A DNA stretch of 44,281 nt from Akkermansia sp. (GTDB taxonomy: Bacteria; Verrucomicrobiota; Verrucomicrobiia; Verrucomicrobiales; Akkermansiaceae). The stretch lies in the NCBI RefSeq assembly GCF_020860705.1, contig NZ_JAJBTT010000013.1, positions 1 through 44,281 of the forward strand, written 5' to 3'. Positions 26,169-34,949 of the stretch are shown in pieces. Both the position numbers and the translations under genes were made by a program. The notes under the pieces were generated by a model. It was given only the letters and a program-made list of their open reading frames with translations, ran no database searches and was not told where the DNA came from. The number at the start of each line of letters is the position of its first letter. Positions within the stretch are counted from its first letter, which is position 1.

Positions 26169-27500
26169 CTATAAAATGCCCGTCAATTTCCGGTATGTCT
26201 CCAGTGCAAAGGAATCCGTCATGCCGGAAATATAATCAAGCATGTGCGTCAGGCGCGCGTTTCTTCCTTCATCGTCCCGGGGCAATTTGGTTCCCTGAAG
26301 CATAATGGCGACTTTTCTGGCCTGTCCGGAGGAAGGATGGTCCACCCATTCCATGAAAAAGTCGATCAGCTCGCCCAGCACCTTGTAGCCCATGGCCTCC
26401 ACTTCAATCACCTCCCTGGCTTGGTACACATTCTCTATGGCAGACTGGTACAGGCCGTTCAGCGGGGCGGCCAGTTCCGAGCTGTCAATCAGGGATTGCT
26501 CCATGCTCCCTTGCAGAAGCTCCTCTTCATAAATCGTGAAACTGTCCACGGCGGCCCGGATGCTCCTGCCGATGGCGAGGGCGCGCATGTAATGGATGCA
26601 GGAATCTTTTTCCTCCTTCTTTTCCATCTTTCGGACGGAGAAACGCTGCTTTTTCGTCAGGAAGGGACTGAACAAATCCCTGGTATGGCCAAAATCCAGA
26701 AGGCCGGAAAAATACCCGTCTTCAATATCCGCAATGCGGTAGCAGATATCGTCCGCGGCCTCCATCAGATACGCCAGGGGATGGCGGCACCAGCAAAGGT
26801 CTTTTTCATCCGGCGTGGAACGTGGAATCAACCCAAGGTGGGCAGCCACGAAGGAAGCGGCTTCTCTTTCCTCTGCTCCGATACCGAATTTTTTACATTC
26901 AAGCTTGTTGACTGCCGTAATGGAGCGTTTCTTGACAGCTGCGGAATAGGATAACGTGCAGGGATACTTCATGAAAGCGCCCAGAACGGCGGCTGTCAAT
27001 TGGAGGCCGTTGCCGTCCATCGGGTCCCCGGTATGGGTCAGGATGCGGAACCCCTGGGCATTCCCTTCAAACGGCAGCTCCAAGCCATGCCGTTTCAGGG
27101 CCGTTTCAATGGCGTCCTCCCCGGAGTGGCCGAAGGGCGGATTGCCGATGTCGTGGGCCAGGCAGGCGGTGGAAACGATTGTAGCTAATTCGGAAGGCTC
27201 AATGATAGATTTAAGTTTCTTATGTTTTTTATGGAGCAAATTACCTACTCGCATGCCTAAAGAGGAACCGATGTGAGCCACCTCCAGGCTGTGCGTCAGG
27301 CGGGTGCGCACATAATCATTCCGTCCCAGAGGAAACACCTGCGTCTTATCTTGAAGTCGGCGGAACGCGCTGGAAAACAAGATGCGGCCGTAATCCTTAT
27401 CGTATTCGTTCCGGTCCTTCTGCGCACGCGTGGTGCGTTGATGCGTTGAGCCGCACCGGGTATCGGACAAGAGCTGTTCCCAATTCATTATCCCTGCCAT
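26169..27500 (-). CDS. dgt: dGTP triphosphohydrolase (dGTPase), HD domain
   Basis: This 443-residue HD-superfamily enzyme hydrolyses dGTP to deoxyguanosine and triphosphate. It resembles E. coli Dgt in RRLQDKTQVFPL, YVRTRLTHSLEVAHIG (first metal His), LAHDIGNPPFGHSGE (HD motif), FEGNAQGFRILTH and YLMEAADDICYRIADIEDGY (distal Asp). All HD metal ligands seem present. Family members regulate dNTP pools, and some resist phage. The start could be Met1 at 27500 or the Met at 27488. It follows the multicopper oxidase gene by 58 bp on the same strand, but a functional link is not apparent. Confidence 0.92.
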   Translation of the reverse strand: MAGIMNWEQLLSDTRCGSTHQRTTRAQKDRNEYDKDYGRILFSSAFRRLQDKTQVFPLGRNDYVRTRLTHSLEVAHIGSSLGMRVGNLLHKKHKKLKSIIEPSELATIVSTACLAHDIGNPPFGHSGEDAIETALKRHGLELPFEGNAQGFRILTHTGDPMDGNGLQLTAAVLGAFMKYPCTLSYSAAVKKRSITAVNKLECKKFGIGAEEREAASFVAAHLGLIPRSTPDEKDLCWCRHPLAYLMEAADDICYRIADIEDGYFSGLLDFGHTRDLFSPFLTKKQRFSVRKMEKKEEKDSCIHYMRALAIGRSIRAAVDSFTIYEEELLQGSMEQSLIDSSELAAPLNGLYQSAIENVYQAREVIEVEAMGYKVLGELIDFFMEWVDHPSSGQARKVAIMLQGTKLPRDDEGRNARLTHMLDYISGMTDSFALETYRKLTGIL

Positions 27501-27558
27501 GGTGAAGGAATGCTACAGGGGATTGCCCGGATGGAACAGGAAAAAATGGAGGAAGCGT

Positions 27559-29772
27559 TTAATAGGTCAGCATCAGGCCCACTCCCCAGTGCAGGTTGTT
27601 GTCATAATTGGTGGAAACGCTGAGGCGGGAGGTCAGGATGTAATGCAGGCCCACGGAATAATCCCGGTTCGTATTCAGGGAAAAGGAAAGGCGCAGGCGG
27701 GAGGTGAGCGGTATATCGTCCCGTTCCAGCTGGAGCCGCACCTTGCCGTCCGTGTCAATGCGCGCGTCCGCAATCAGGAACAGGGGCAGCGTGTACCGGG
27801 TGCCCAGGGTGCCGTCCACTTCCCGGTTCTTTTTAGTGGTCTGGCGGAACATGTTGCGTTCCCCCGCCTCTCCCTGGCGGCAGGTCCAGTCCACTCCCAT
27901 GTAGGGGTAAAGCCACTGCTTTTCCCCGATGTACCTGCCAAACCGTCCTTCCGCCTCATAGCCGCGCGTATCCTTGTAGCCTATCTGCCATTCCCCCTGC
28001 ACGCTCCACCGGGTGCCCCCGAATTCCAGATCCCCGATATTCCCGTTGGAGGCGAAGTCGTTGTTCACGGTCAGGTACCACTTCCGGTCCATATCGTAAA
28101 CGCGCTGGAGCGCCCGCATGGGGTGGGGCAGCTGAGGATTGGGCGGAGAATCCTCATACGTGAAAACCCGGCCCATGCCGCTCATCATGTGGTACAGGAT
28201 ATGGCAGTGGAAAAACCAGTTGCCGCGTGTCTTCTCTGCGGCATTGAACTCAATCACCTGGGTCGTCATGGGCTGGATGTCCGCCGTGAACTTGAGCGGG
28301 GAAAAATCCCCGTGCTTGTTCACCAGCCGGAAAAAATGGCCGTGCAGGTGCATGGGGTGCCTCATCATGGTATTGTTGGTCAGGATGATGCGGACGTTCT
28401 GACCTTCCCTGATCATGATCCGGTCCGTTTCAGAAAGGGTCTTCCCGTTGATGCTCCACACGTAGCGGTTCATATTCCCGGTCAGCATGAAATGCAATTC
28501 CTTCACGGGCACGCCGGAAGGAAGGCTGGTCCGGGAGGGGGACTTCAGCATGTCGTACGTCAGGGTGGTTCCCCTCTCGTCCTCCTGCATGCTGCCATGT
28601 CCTCCTTCATGGGATGAGCCGGAATTCATGTCCACCATGCCCATTCCGTGATGATTCATTTGGTGCATGGGACCGGAATTCCTCTTCATCATCTTCATGT
28701 TCCCTCCCATGGTCATCATCCCGTTCATCTGCTTCATCTTCTTGAAATAATTCAGCCTGGGGAAGGGGCGCAGCCGTTGCTTTTCCCCGTGGCCCAGCCA
28801 CAGGGAGGAAGACCCGGTGGTATCCTCCGCCGTCGCTTGGAATTCGAAAGACTTGCCTGATTCCGGCACCGTCAGGATGACGTCGTAAGTCTCGGAAACC
28901 GCAATCATCATGCGGTCCACGTCCACGGGAACCACGTCCTTCCCGTCGCTGGCCACCACGCGGATATTGCCGCCTGCGTACCTCAGCCAGAAATAGGTGG
29001 AAGATGCCCCGTTGACGATGCGCAGCCTGATGCGGTCACCGCCCTTCAGCCGGGGCAGGGAAACCTGCGGGGAGCCGTTGAGAAGAAAGCGTTCATAATA
29101 CACGTCGCTCACGTCCATGGCATTCATACGCTTCCATTCGCTGGTCAGTTTGGTTCCCAGATATCCGGCACGCAGGGCTTCCCAGTAACTCTGCACGCTC
29201 CCCTTGCGGATGGAAAACCAATCCGAGCCTGTGTGGAGCTTTCTGTTGACCTCCTGCGGATTCTCATTCGTCCAGTCGCTCAGCACCAGCGTGTATTCCG
29301 GCAAGGCGTCCTCCGTTCTGCGCGCCGCATCGCCTGGGCGTTTGCGGATGACGAATGCTCCGTACAGTCCGCTCTGCTCCTGAAGGCCGCTGTGGGAATG
29401 GTACCAGTACGTACCGTTCTGAATGATCGGAAAGGTATAAGTATGCGTGGTATGGGGCTTTACCGGAGCGGACGTCAGGTACGGAACGCCGTCCTGGTCA
29501 TTGGGCACCAGCAGGCCGTGCCAGTGGAAGGAAGTCTCCGTATCCATCAGGTTGTGCACCCGGATGACGGCGGTATCCCCTTCCGTGAAATACAGGGTGG
29601 GACCGGGAATGCTCCCGTTGACACTCATGGCCGGGCGCGCGGCTCCGGTGAAATTGACCGGCGTATTCCGGACGTATAAATCATATTCCACCGTTCCGGC
29701 GAGGGACGGAGAAAACTGCGCCATCAGGCACCAGCACAGGAATGGGAAAAAATGGGAGGCAAATTTAAACAT
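27559..29772 (-). CDS. Multicopper oxidase fused to CopB-like outer-membrane domain
   Basis: This 737-residue exported protein has a signal peptide (about 1-26) and three cupredoxin domains. The copper-binding motifs are HWHG (83-86), WYHSH (123-127), HPMHLHG (472-478) and FHCHILYHMMSGM (521-533), so all type 1, 2 and 3 ligands are visible. A Met/His-rich stretch (about 345-395) is like the copper-binding segment of CopA/PcoA. From about 560 to the end the sequence alternates amphipathic strands and ends in a terminal aromatic residue (LMLTY), resembling CopB/PcoB outer-membrane copper-resistance proteins. Normally these are two genes. It probably oxidises periplasmic Cu(I). ATG 29772 was chosen over 29913 because it starts the signal peptide. 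Confidence 0.85.
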   Translation of the reverse strand: MFKFASHFFPFLCWCLMAQFSPSLAGTVEYDLYVRNTPVNFTGAARPAMSVNGSIPGPTLYFTEGDTAVIRVHNLMDTETSFHWHGLLVPNDQDGVPYLTSAPVKPHTTHTYTFPIIQNGTYWYHSHSGLQEQSGLYGAFVIRKRPGDAARRTEDALPEYTLVLSDWTNENPQEVNRKLHTGSDWFSIRKGSVQSYWEALRAGYLGTKLTSEWKRMNAMDVSDVYYERFLLNGSPQVSLPRLKGGDRIRLRIVNGASSTYFWLRYAGGNIRVVASDGKDVVPVDVDRMMIAVSETYDVILTVPESGKSFEFQATAEDTTGSSSLWLGHGEKQRLRPFPRLNYFKKMKQMNGMMTMGGNMKMMKRNSGPMHQMNHHGMGMVDMNSGSSHEGGHGSMQEDERGTTLTYDMLKSPSRTSLPSGVPVKELHFMLTGNMNRYVWSINGKTLSETDRIMIREGQNVRIILTNNTMMRHPMHLHGHFFRLVNKHGDFSPLKFTADIQPMTTQVIEFNAAEKTRGNWFFHCHILYHMMSGMGRVFTYEDSPPNPQLPHPMRALQRVYDMDRKWYLTVNNDFASNGNIGDLEFGGTRWSVQGEWQIGYKDTRGYEAEGRFGRYIGEKQWLYPYMGVDWTCRQGEAGERNMFRQTTKKNREVDGTLGTRYTLPLFLIADARIDTDGKVRLQLERDDIPLTSRLRLSFSLNTNRDYSVGLHYILTSRLSVSTNYDNNLHWGVGLMLTY

Positions 29773-29926
29773 GAACGGGAGGAAAGCACTTCCAGAAAAG
29801 ACCCGTTCCTTCCATCTGCGGTTCAAAAGGAGACATAGGTGATGTGTCATGCCCTTCCGGAAGCCATGAAGGGAAAACCTGGAAACTAAATGGCCGGCCA
29901 AAACCCGGAGCATGGGCGCCTGAAGC

Positions 29927-30829
29927 TTATTTCTGCGAAGCTTTCCCGATAGGAATGGGCGTGATTAAAAAAGAGGCCAGGATCAGCAGACATCCCAGGG
30001 CCAGCAGGAACATATGGGGCTGCTCCCTGAACAGGAGCAGGGAAATCAGCGCCGCCAGGGGAATTTTGAGATTGTTCATGACGGCCAGCTTCACGGGCGT
30101 CACCCGGCGTGCGCCGTAATTCCAGAGGAAAAAGCAGACTCCTGAAGGGATAGCTCCCAAATAGACCAGCAGCCACCATTGCATGGCTGAAATATCCTGC
30201 CAGCAGGCAAGCCCCGACGGTAATCCGGAAGGTAATGTAACCAGCAGAGCGCCTGCGTAAGCATAGGCGAAGCAGGAAGCCTCACTTCCCCCGAACCAGG
30301 AGTCCTTCAAGGAAATGTAGGCCATTTGTCCTGCCGCAAAACAAAGGTTGGAGAGCTGCACCAGAATAATCCCCGTGAGTTCACCATTGCCGGCGGAATA
30401 TCCTTTCCAAAGGATGCCCGCGCCTCCCACGGCTGCAAGAATGGCCGCCGCCAGATGGAGCGGAGGCAGCTTTCTTTTCATCAGGCCGTTGATCAAAACG
30501 ATGTAAATCGGCGTAGTGGCCGTGAAAAGGGCAACCTGGTGCGAAGGCAGATAGTGGAAGGCTGCGATATAGCAAAGGTACATGCCTCCGAATTGGACGG
30601 CGCCTATCCCCATCATCCCGAAGGCATGGTTGAACGGAACTTTCCGGACGAAGGGAAGGAAAACAGCCAGGGAACCTGCCATGCGCGTCAGCGCGACAAA
30701 ACTGGCAGGAAGGCCGGACAGGCAATTCCCCAACAGTCCAAATGACAACGCCCAGATGAAAGACGTGATCAGCAGCGCAGACATGAGAGCGGGAGCATAT
30801 GTAGAAAGAGAAGGCAAGTCAATGCCCAT
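29927..30829 (-). CDS. EamA-family (DMT) transporter
   Basis: This 300-residue inner-membrane protein has about ten transmembrane segments arranged as two EamA repeats (about 15-140 and 150-290). Typical features are SFIWALSFGLLG near the start, FTATTPIYIVLINGL at the end of the first repeat, and YLGAIPSGVCFFLWNYGARRVTP with LKIPLAALISLLLFREQP in the second. Family members export amino acids or other metabolites; the substrate cannot be told from sequence. It lies upstream of the copper oxidase gene with a 154-bp gap, so they may not share a transcript. Confidence 0.85.
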   Translation of the reverse strand: MGIDLPSLSTYAPALMSALLITSFIWALSFGLLGNCLSGLPASFVALTRMAGSLAVFLPFVRKVPFNHAFGMMGIGAVQFGGMYLCYIAAFHYLPSHQVALFTATTPIYIVLINGLMKRKLPPLHLAAAILAAVGGAGILWKGYSAGNGELTGIILVQLSNLCFAAGQMAYISLKDSWFGGSEASCFAYAYAGALLVTLPSGLPSGLACWQDISAMQWWLLVYLGAIPSGVCFFLWNYGARRVTPVKLAVMNNLKIPLAALISLLLFREQPHMFLLALGCLLILASFLITPIPIGKASQK

Positions 30830-31131
30830 GCGGTGCCATTGGTTAAAGAAGAAGGCCCAGAATCATATCGTTGAGCGTCACATTTCTTCCTGTGAATTTC
30901 CTACATCACCTGGCGCAGAATGAAACTCTTGCCGATAAACGGAGCAATGCGTTTGGTATACTGGGGACGCGGAATAAGAGTTGTTGTTTTTTCTCCTTAC
31001 AATTGATAAAGTATGTCAATCAAATAGTTTTATCAATCATAGTTGAAATATTTTTAGACATTTTGTTCTGAGTCATCCCGAAGAGAAGGGCATTTCTGTT
31101 ATTCGCTAAAATAAAGACTCACATTAAAAAG
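30830..31131. other. Intergenic region between EamA gene and tRNA
   Basis: No gene was recognised; the right part is AT-rich. It includes the second copy of the 14-mer ATAGTTGAAATATT (31039-31052). Promoters for the minus-strand EamA gene should lie at its left end. Confidence 0.4.
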
Positions 31132-31161
31132 AAAAACACCCCGGAATACATGATTCCGGGG
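31132..31161 (-). terminator. Rho-independent terminator of tRNA-Val
   Basis: On the minus strand CCCCGGAAT (31161-31153) and ATTCCGGGG (31147-31139) flank five bases, followed by TGTTTTTC (to 31131). It lies 12 bp after the tRNA 3' end and is a clear intrinsic terminator. Confidence 0.93.
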
Positions 31162-31173
31162 CGTTTATGAAAA

Positions 31174-31248
31174 TGGTACGCGGTACTGGTTTCGAACCAG
31201 TGACCCCATGCGTGTGAAGCATGTGCTCTACCACTGAGCTAACCGCGC
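31174..31248 (-). tRNA. tRNA-Val (anticodon CAC)
   Basis: The minus strand folds as a cloverleaf. The acceptor stem GCGCGGT/ACCGCGT has one G-U pair, and the D-arm is AGCTCAGTGGTAGAGC. The anticodon stem CATGC/GCATG holds loop TTCACAC (anticodon CAC), and the T-arm CTGGTTCGAAACCAG follows. The discriminator A and an encoded CCA end the gene at 31174. CAC reads GUG codons. Confidence 0.97.
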
Positions 31249-31266
31249 ATTTGCAGTGCGGGAGGA

Positions 31267-31295
31267 AATATATCGTTCATGCATGGGATTGGCAA
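31267..31295 (-). promoter_or_regulatory. Promoter of tRNA-Val
   Basis: On the minus strand TTGCCA (31295-31290), exactly 17 bp, then TATATT (31272-31267). The -10 box ends 18 bp before the tRNA 5' end, giving a leader of about ten bases. Both boxes are close to the sigma-70 consensus. Confidence 0.65.
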
Positions 31296-31468
31296 GGAGT
31301 TTTTTGAAGGCGAGTGAAAAAGTGGAGCTGCTTTCCTTCTCTCAAGGTTCCTTGTTTCATTCTAACAAGATCCTGATTGCCAGTATTTTCCATTATCCTG
31401 TGCAGGAAAGGGGAATGGTGGCTGATTTCCTGCTTGTACAGCATCAGCCGTCTTTTTACACTCCGGGC

Positions 31469-32572
31469 ATGAGTTGCACAAGCCCTCCCAGAGCCTGGGC
31501 CGAGGTTGATACGAACGCACTGAGGCACAATCTGAACGTCGTCCGCCGCGCGATGCCGGACCAGCGCCAGATGGCTATTGTGAAGGCGGAGGCTTATGGC
31601 CACGGTTTGGAAGGCGTGGTGAAGGCTCTGGATGACGAGGGGTGCGCCTTTTTTGGCGTAGCGACCGTGGCGGAAGCGTGCCGGGTGCGCGATGCCGGCG
31701 TAAAGACCTGTCCCTTTATCCTTGGTCCCTGTTTTGCCGGGGAACGGGAGGAGATTGTGCAGAACGGCTGGCGAGCCGCCCTTTCCAGCATGGAGGAGGC
31801 GGAGCATTTCAATTCCCTGGGGGCTCTGTACAACAAGCCCGTGCATGTCCATGTGGGCGTGGATACGGGGATGGGCCGCAGCGGCTTCCTGCCCAGTGAG
31901 CTGCATGGCCTGACGGAGAAGCTCAGGAAGCTGGAGCATCTTCATCTGGAAGGCGTGTTTTCCCATTTGTCCGCGGCCTCGGACGATATTTCCTTTACGC
32001 ACGGGCAGATCAGCGGTTTTACGGAAGCGGTGAATGAGCTTTCCGCAACGTACCAGTATGAGTTCCGGCACCTGTGCAGCAGCGCGGCCGTGTTCAATTA
32101 CAAGGCTCCCTGCGCCAACATGGTGAGGCTGGGAAGAATCCTGTACGGGTATTCCCCCATGCCTTCCCCCTATAACAAGGAGCTGAAGCCCACCATGACC
32201 CTGTACAGCCGTATTACCCTGATCCGTACGCTGCCGGGCAACCATGGCGTTTCCTACAACCACTGTTATATGACGAAGGGGAGCACAAAGGTGGCCACCA
32301 TCGGCATCGGTTATGCGGACGGCTATCTCCAGTACCTGTCCAACCAGGGCGCGCGCGTGTATATCAACGGCCAGTACTGCCCGGTGCTGGGCCGTGTGAC
32401 GATGGACCAGATCATGGTGGACGTCACCTACATGGACCATGTGGAGACCGGGGACCTGGTGGAGATCATGGGACCCAACGTGAGCTGGGAGGAGTTGACG
32501 CGTCGCGCCAATACCATCCCCAGCAACGTGCTGACCAGCATCAGTTCCCGCGTGCCGCGGATTTACGTGTAA
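31469..32572 (+). CDS. alr: Alanine racemase
   Basis: This 367-residue PLP enzyme interconverts L- and D-alanine for peptidoglycan. Lys39 in [12 protein letters not shown] binds PLP, and the N-terminal barrel runs to about 245. Tyr282 in GIGYADGY is the second catalytic base in the C-terminal beta domain, with MDQIMVDV after it. In the usual motif KVDTGMGR the carbamylated Lys is replaced: here it is [11 protein letters not shown], with Gly130 at that place. The usual KANAYGHG has Glu instead of Asn. ATG 31469 gives the normal family length; the open frame upstream extends into the tRNA promoter and is not credible. It is followed by a clear terminator. Confidence 0.95.
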   Translation: MSCTSPPRAWAEVDTNALRHNLNVVRRAMPDQRQMAIVKAEAYGHGLEGVVKALDDEGCAFFGVATVAEACRVRDAGVKTCPFILGPCFAGEREEIVQNGWRAALSSMEEAEHFNSLGALYNKPVHVHVGVDTGMGRSGFLPSELHGLTEKLRKLEHLHLEGVFSHLSAASDDISFTHGQISGFTEAVNELSATYQYEFRHLCSSAAVFNYKAPCANMVRLGRILYGYSPMPSPYNKELKPTMTLYSRITLIRTLPGNHGVSYNHCYMTKGSTKVATIGIGYADGYLQYLSNQGARVYINGQYCPVLGRVTMDQIMVDVTYMDHVETGDLVEIMGPNVSWEELTRRANTIPSNVLTSISSRVPRIYV

Positions 32573-32579
32573 GAGAACG

Positions 32580-32607
32580 CGGGCTGTTTTGAGCCCGTTT
32601 GTTTTTT
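32580..32607 (+). terminator. Rho-independent terminator of alr
   Basis: CGGGCT (32580-32585) and AGCCCG (32592-32597) flank GTTTTG and are followed by TTTGTTTTTT. It starts 8 bp after the stop codon. Confidence 0.9.
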
Positions 32608-32938
32608 GCTGGATAGACGGAGCCGAAGCTGCAAGGCTACGGTGAACTGGTGTCTCCAACCCGTCGTTTTGAATGGCCGTGATTCTCCTGGGAGTGAGGG
32701 GCTCCTGCCCCTCATGGCTGTTTTTCCGAAACGGAATGGAGGCTTTTCTGCGCTCCGGAAGGATTTTTAATGATGAAGGCCATGCGGCCTTCATTCCCAG
32801 GCTGCCGGAACGGTAAGGACATGGTTCATCAACGTTTTTGCATACCTTTTCACACCCCTGAATTTCCTTGGAATTAGAGGCTTTACCTCTAGGCCCCTCT
32901 TTTACGACAGGAAACGAATTTAACATTTTTCCGCGTTT
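32608..32938. other. Convergent intergenic region with three hairpins
   Basis: No gene was recognised. Three perfect foldbacks occur: TGAGGGGC/GCCCCTCA at 32695-32714, ATGAAGGCC/GGCCTTCAT around ATGC at 32773-32794, and TAGAGG/CCTCTA at 32875-32891. None has a clear T-run on either strand. The last may end the minus-strand opp transcript. Others might be decayed repeat elements. Confidence 0.45.
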
Positions 32939-33946
32939 TTACCGCTGGCGGACCTTGTTCCAGTCTTCCGGTTCCAGGGAGCAGGGGTCCGGGGCTACCC
33001 AGTGGCCCGGTTCTATTTCCACGGGGGTCAGGTCCGCTCCCACCGTTTCCGGATAGGAAGGGTGCTGGATGCGGTGGCCGAAGGCGGAGCCGAGCGGCGG
33101 ATTGATAGGGGAGGGAACGTCTCCCGGCAGGGGCTGGTGCTGGTTGGCTTTGGCGGGGTCCGGTTCCGGAATGGCGTCCAGCAGGGCCTTGGTGTAAGCG
33201 TGTTTGGGGGACTGGTAGATGGTTTCCGCATCCGACATTTCCACGATTTTTCCCAGGTACATGACGGCCACGCGGTCGGAGATGTGTTTCACCACCGCCA
33301 GGTCATGGGCAATGAAGAGGTAGGAGAGCTTGCGTTCCTCCTGAAGTTCCAGAAGGAGGTTGAGCACCTGGGACTGCACGGATACGTCCAGCGCGGAAAC
33401 GGGTTCATCCAGAATGATGAGGCTGGGGTTCAGCGTCAGGGCGCGTGCAATGCCGATGCGCTGGCGCTGGCCTCCGGAGAATTCAAAGGGGAAGCGGTCA
33501 ATGGCGCTGTCCGGCATTCCCACGCGGTCCAGCAGGCCGCGCACCCATTCCCGGCGCGCGGCGGGCGTCCCCATGCGGTGAATGACGAAAGGTTCCGCCA
33601 CGATCTGGCCGATGGATTGGCGCTGGTTGAGGGATTCCGCCGGGTCCTGGAAGACCATCTGGATGTGCGGGCGCAGGGGGCGCATTTTGCGCTGGGAGAG
33701 CGTGGCGATGTTTTTGCCGTTGAATTGGATGGAGCCTCCCGTGGGTTTCAGCAGGCGGACAATGCTTTTCCCGATGGTGGATTTGCCGCAGCCGGATTCT
33801 CCTACCAGCCCCAGGGTTTCGCCGGGGTAGATGCTGAAGGACACGTCGTCCACCGCCTTCACCCATCCGGCCTGCCGCAGGAAGATCCCGGAGCGGACGG
33901 GGAAGTACATTTTCAGGTTGTTGACTTGCAAGAGTGGTTCCGGCAT
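32939..33946 (-). CDS. Oligopeptide ABC transporter ATPase, OppF/DppF-like
   Basis: This 335-residue nucleotide-binding subunit has Walker A GESGCGKST (49-57), a Q-loop MVFQDP, signature FSGGQRQR, Walker B LIILDEP and switch His in IAHDL. A C-terminal oligopeptide-transporter extension (around 270-300) is present, but the Cys residues usual in this extension are missing (GSAFGHR instead of GCxFxxRC). It powers uptake together with OppD. It is the last gene of a minus-strand five-gene operon, 21 bp after oppD. Confidence 0.93.
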   Translation of the reverse strand: MPEPLLQVNNLKMYFPVRSGIFLRQAGWVKAVDDVSFSIYPGETLGLVGESGCGKSTIGKSIVRLLKPTGGSIQFNGKNIATLSQRKMRPLRPHIQMVFQDPAESLNQRQSIGQIVAEPFVIHRMGTPAARREWVRGLLDRVGMPDSAIDRFPFEFSGGQRQRIGIARALTLNPSLIILDEPVSALDVSVQSQVLNLLLELQEERKLSYLFIAHDLAVVKHISDRVAVMYLGKIVEMSDAETIYQSPKHAYTKALLDAIPEPDPAKANQHQPLPGDVPSPINPPLGSAFGHRIQHPSYPETVGADLTPVEIEPGHWVAPDPCSLEPEDWNKVRQR

Positions 33947-33967
33947 GGCGAGAGGAGGGGGAAAGGG

Positions 33968-34945
<978 letters not shown>

Positions 34946-34949
34946 TGTA

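Noticed and set aside
31256..31468. 71-residue N-terminal extension of alanine racemase
   Set aside because: It overlaps the tRNA promoter region and exceeds the normal family length.
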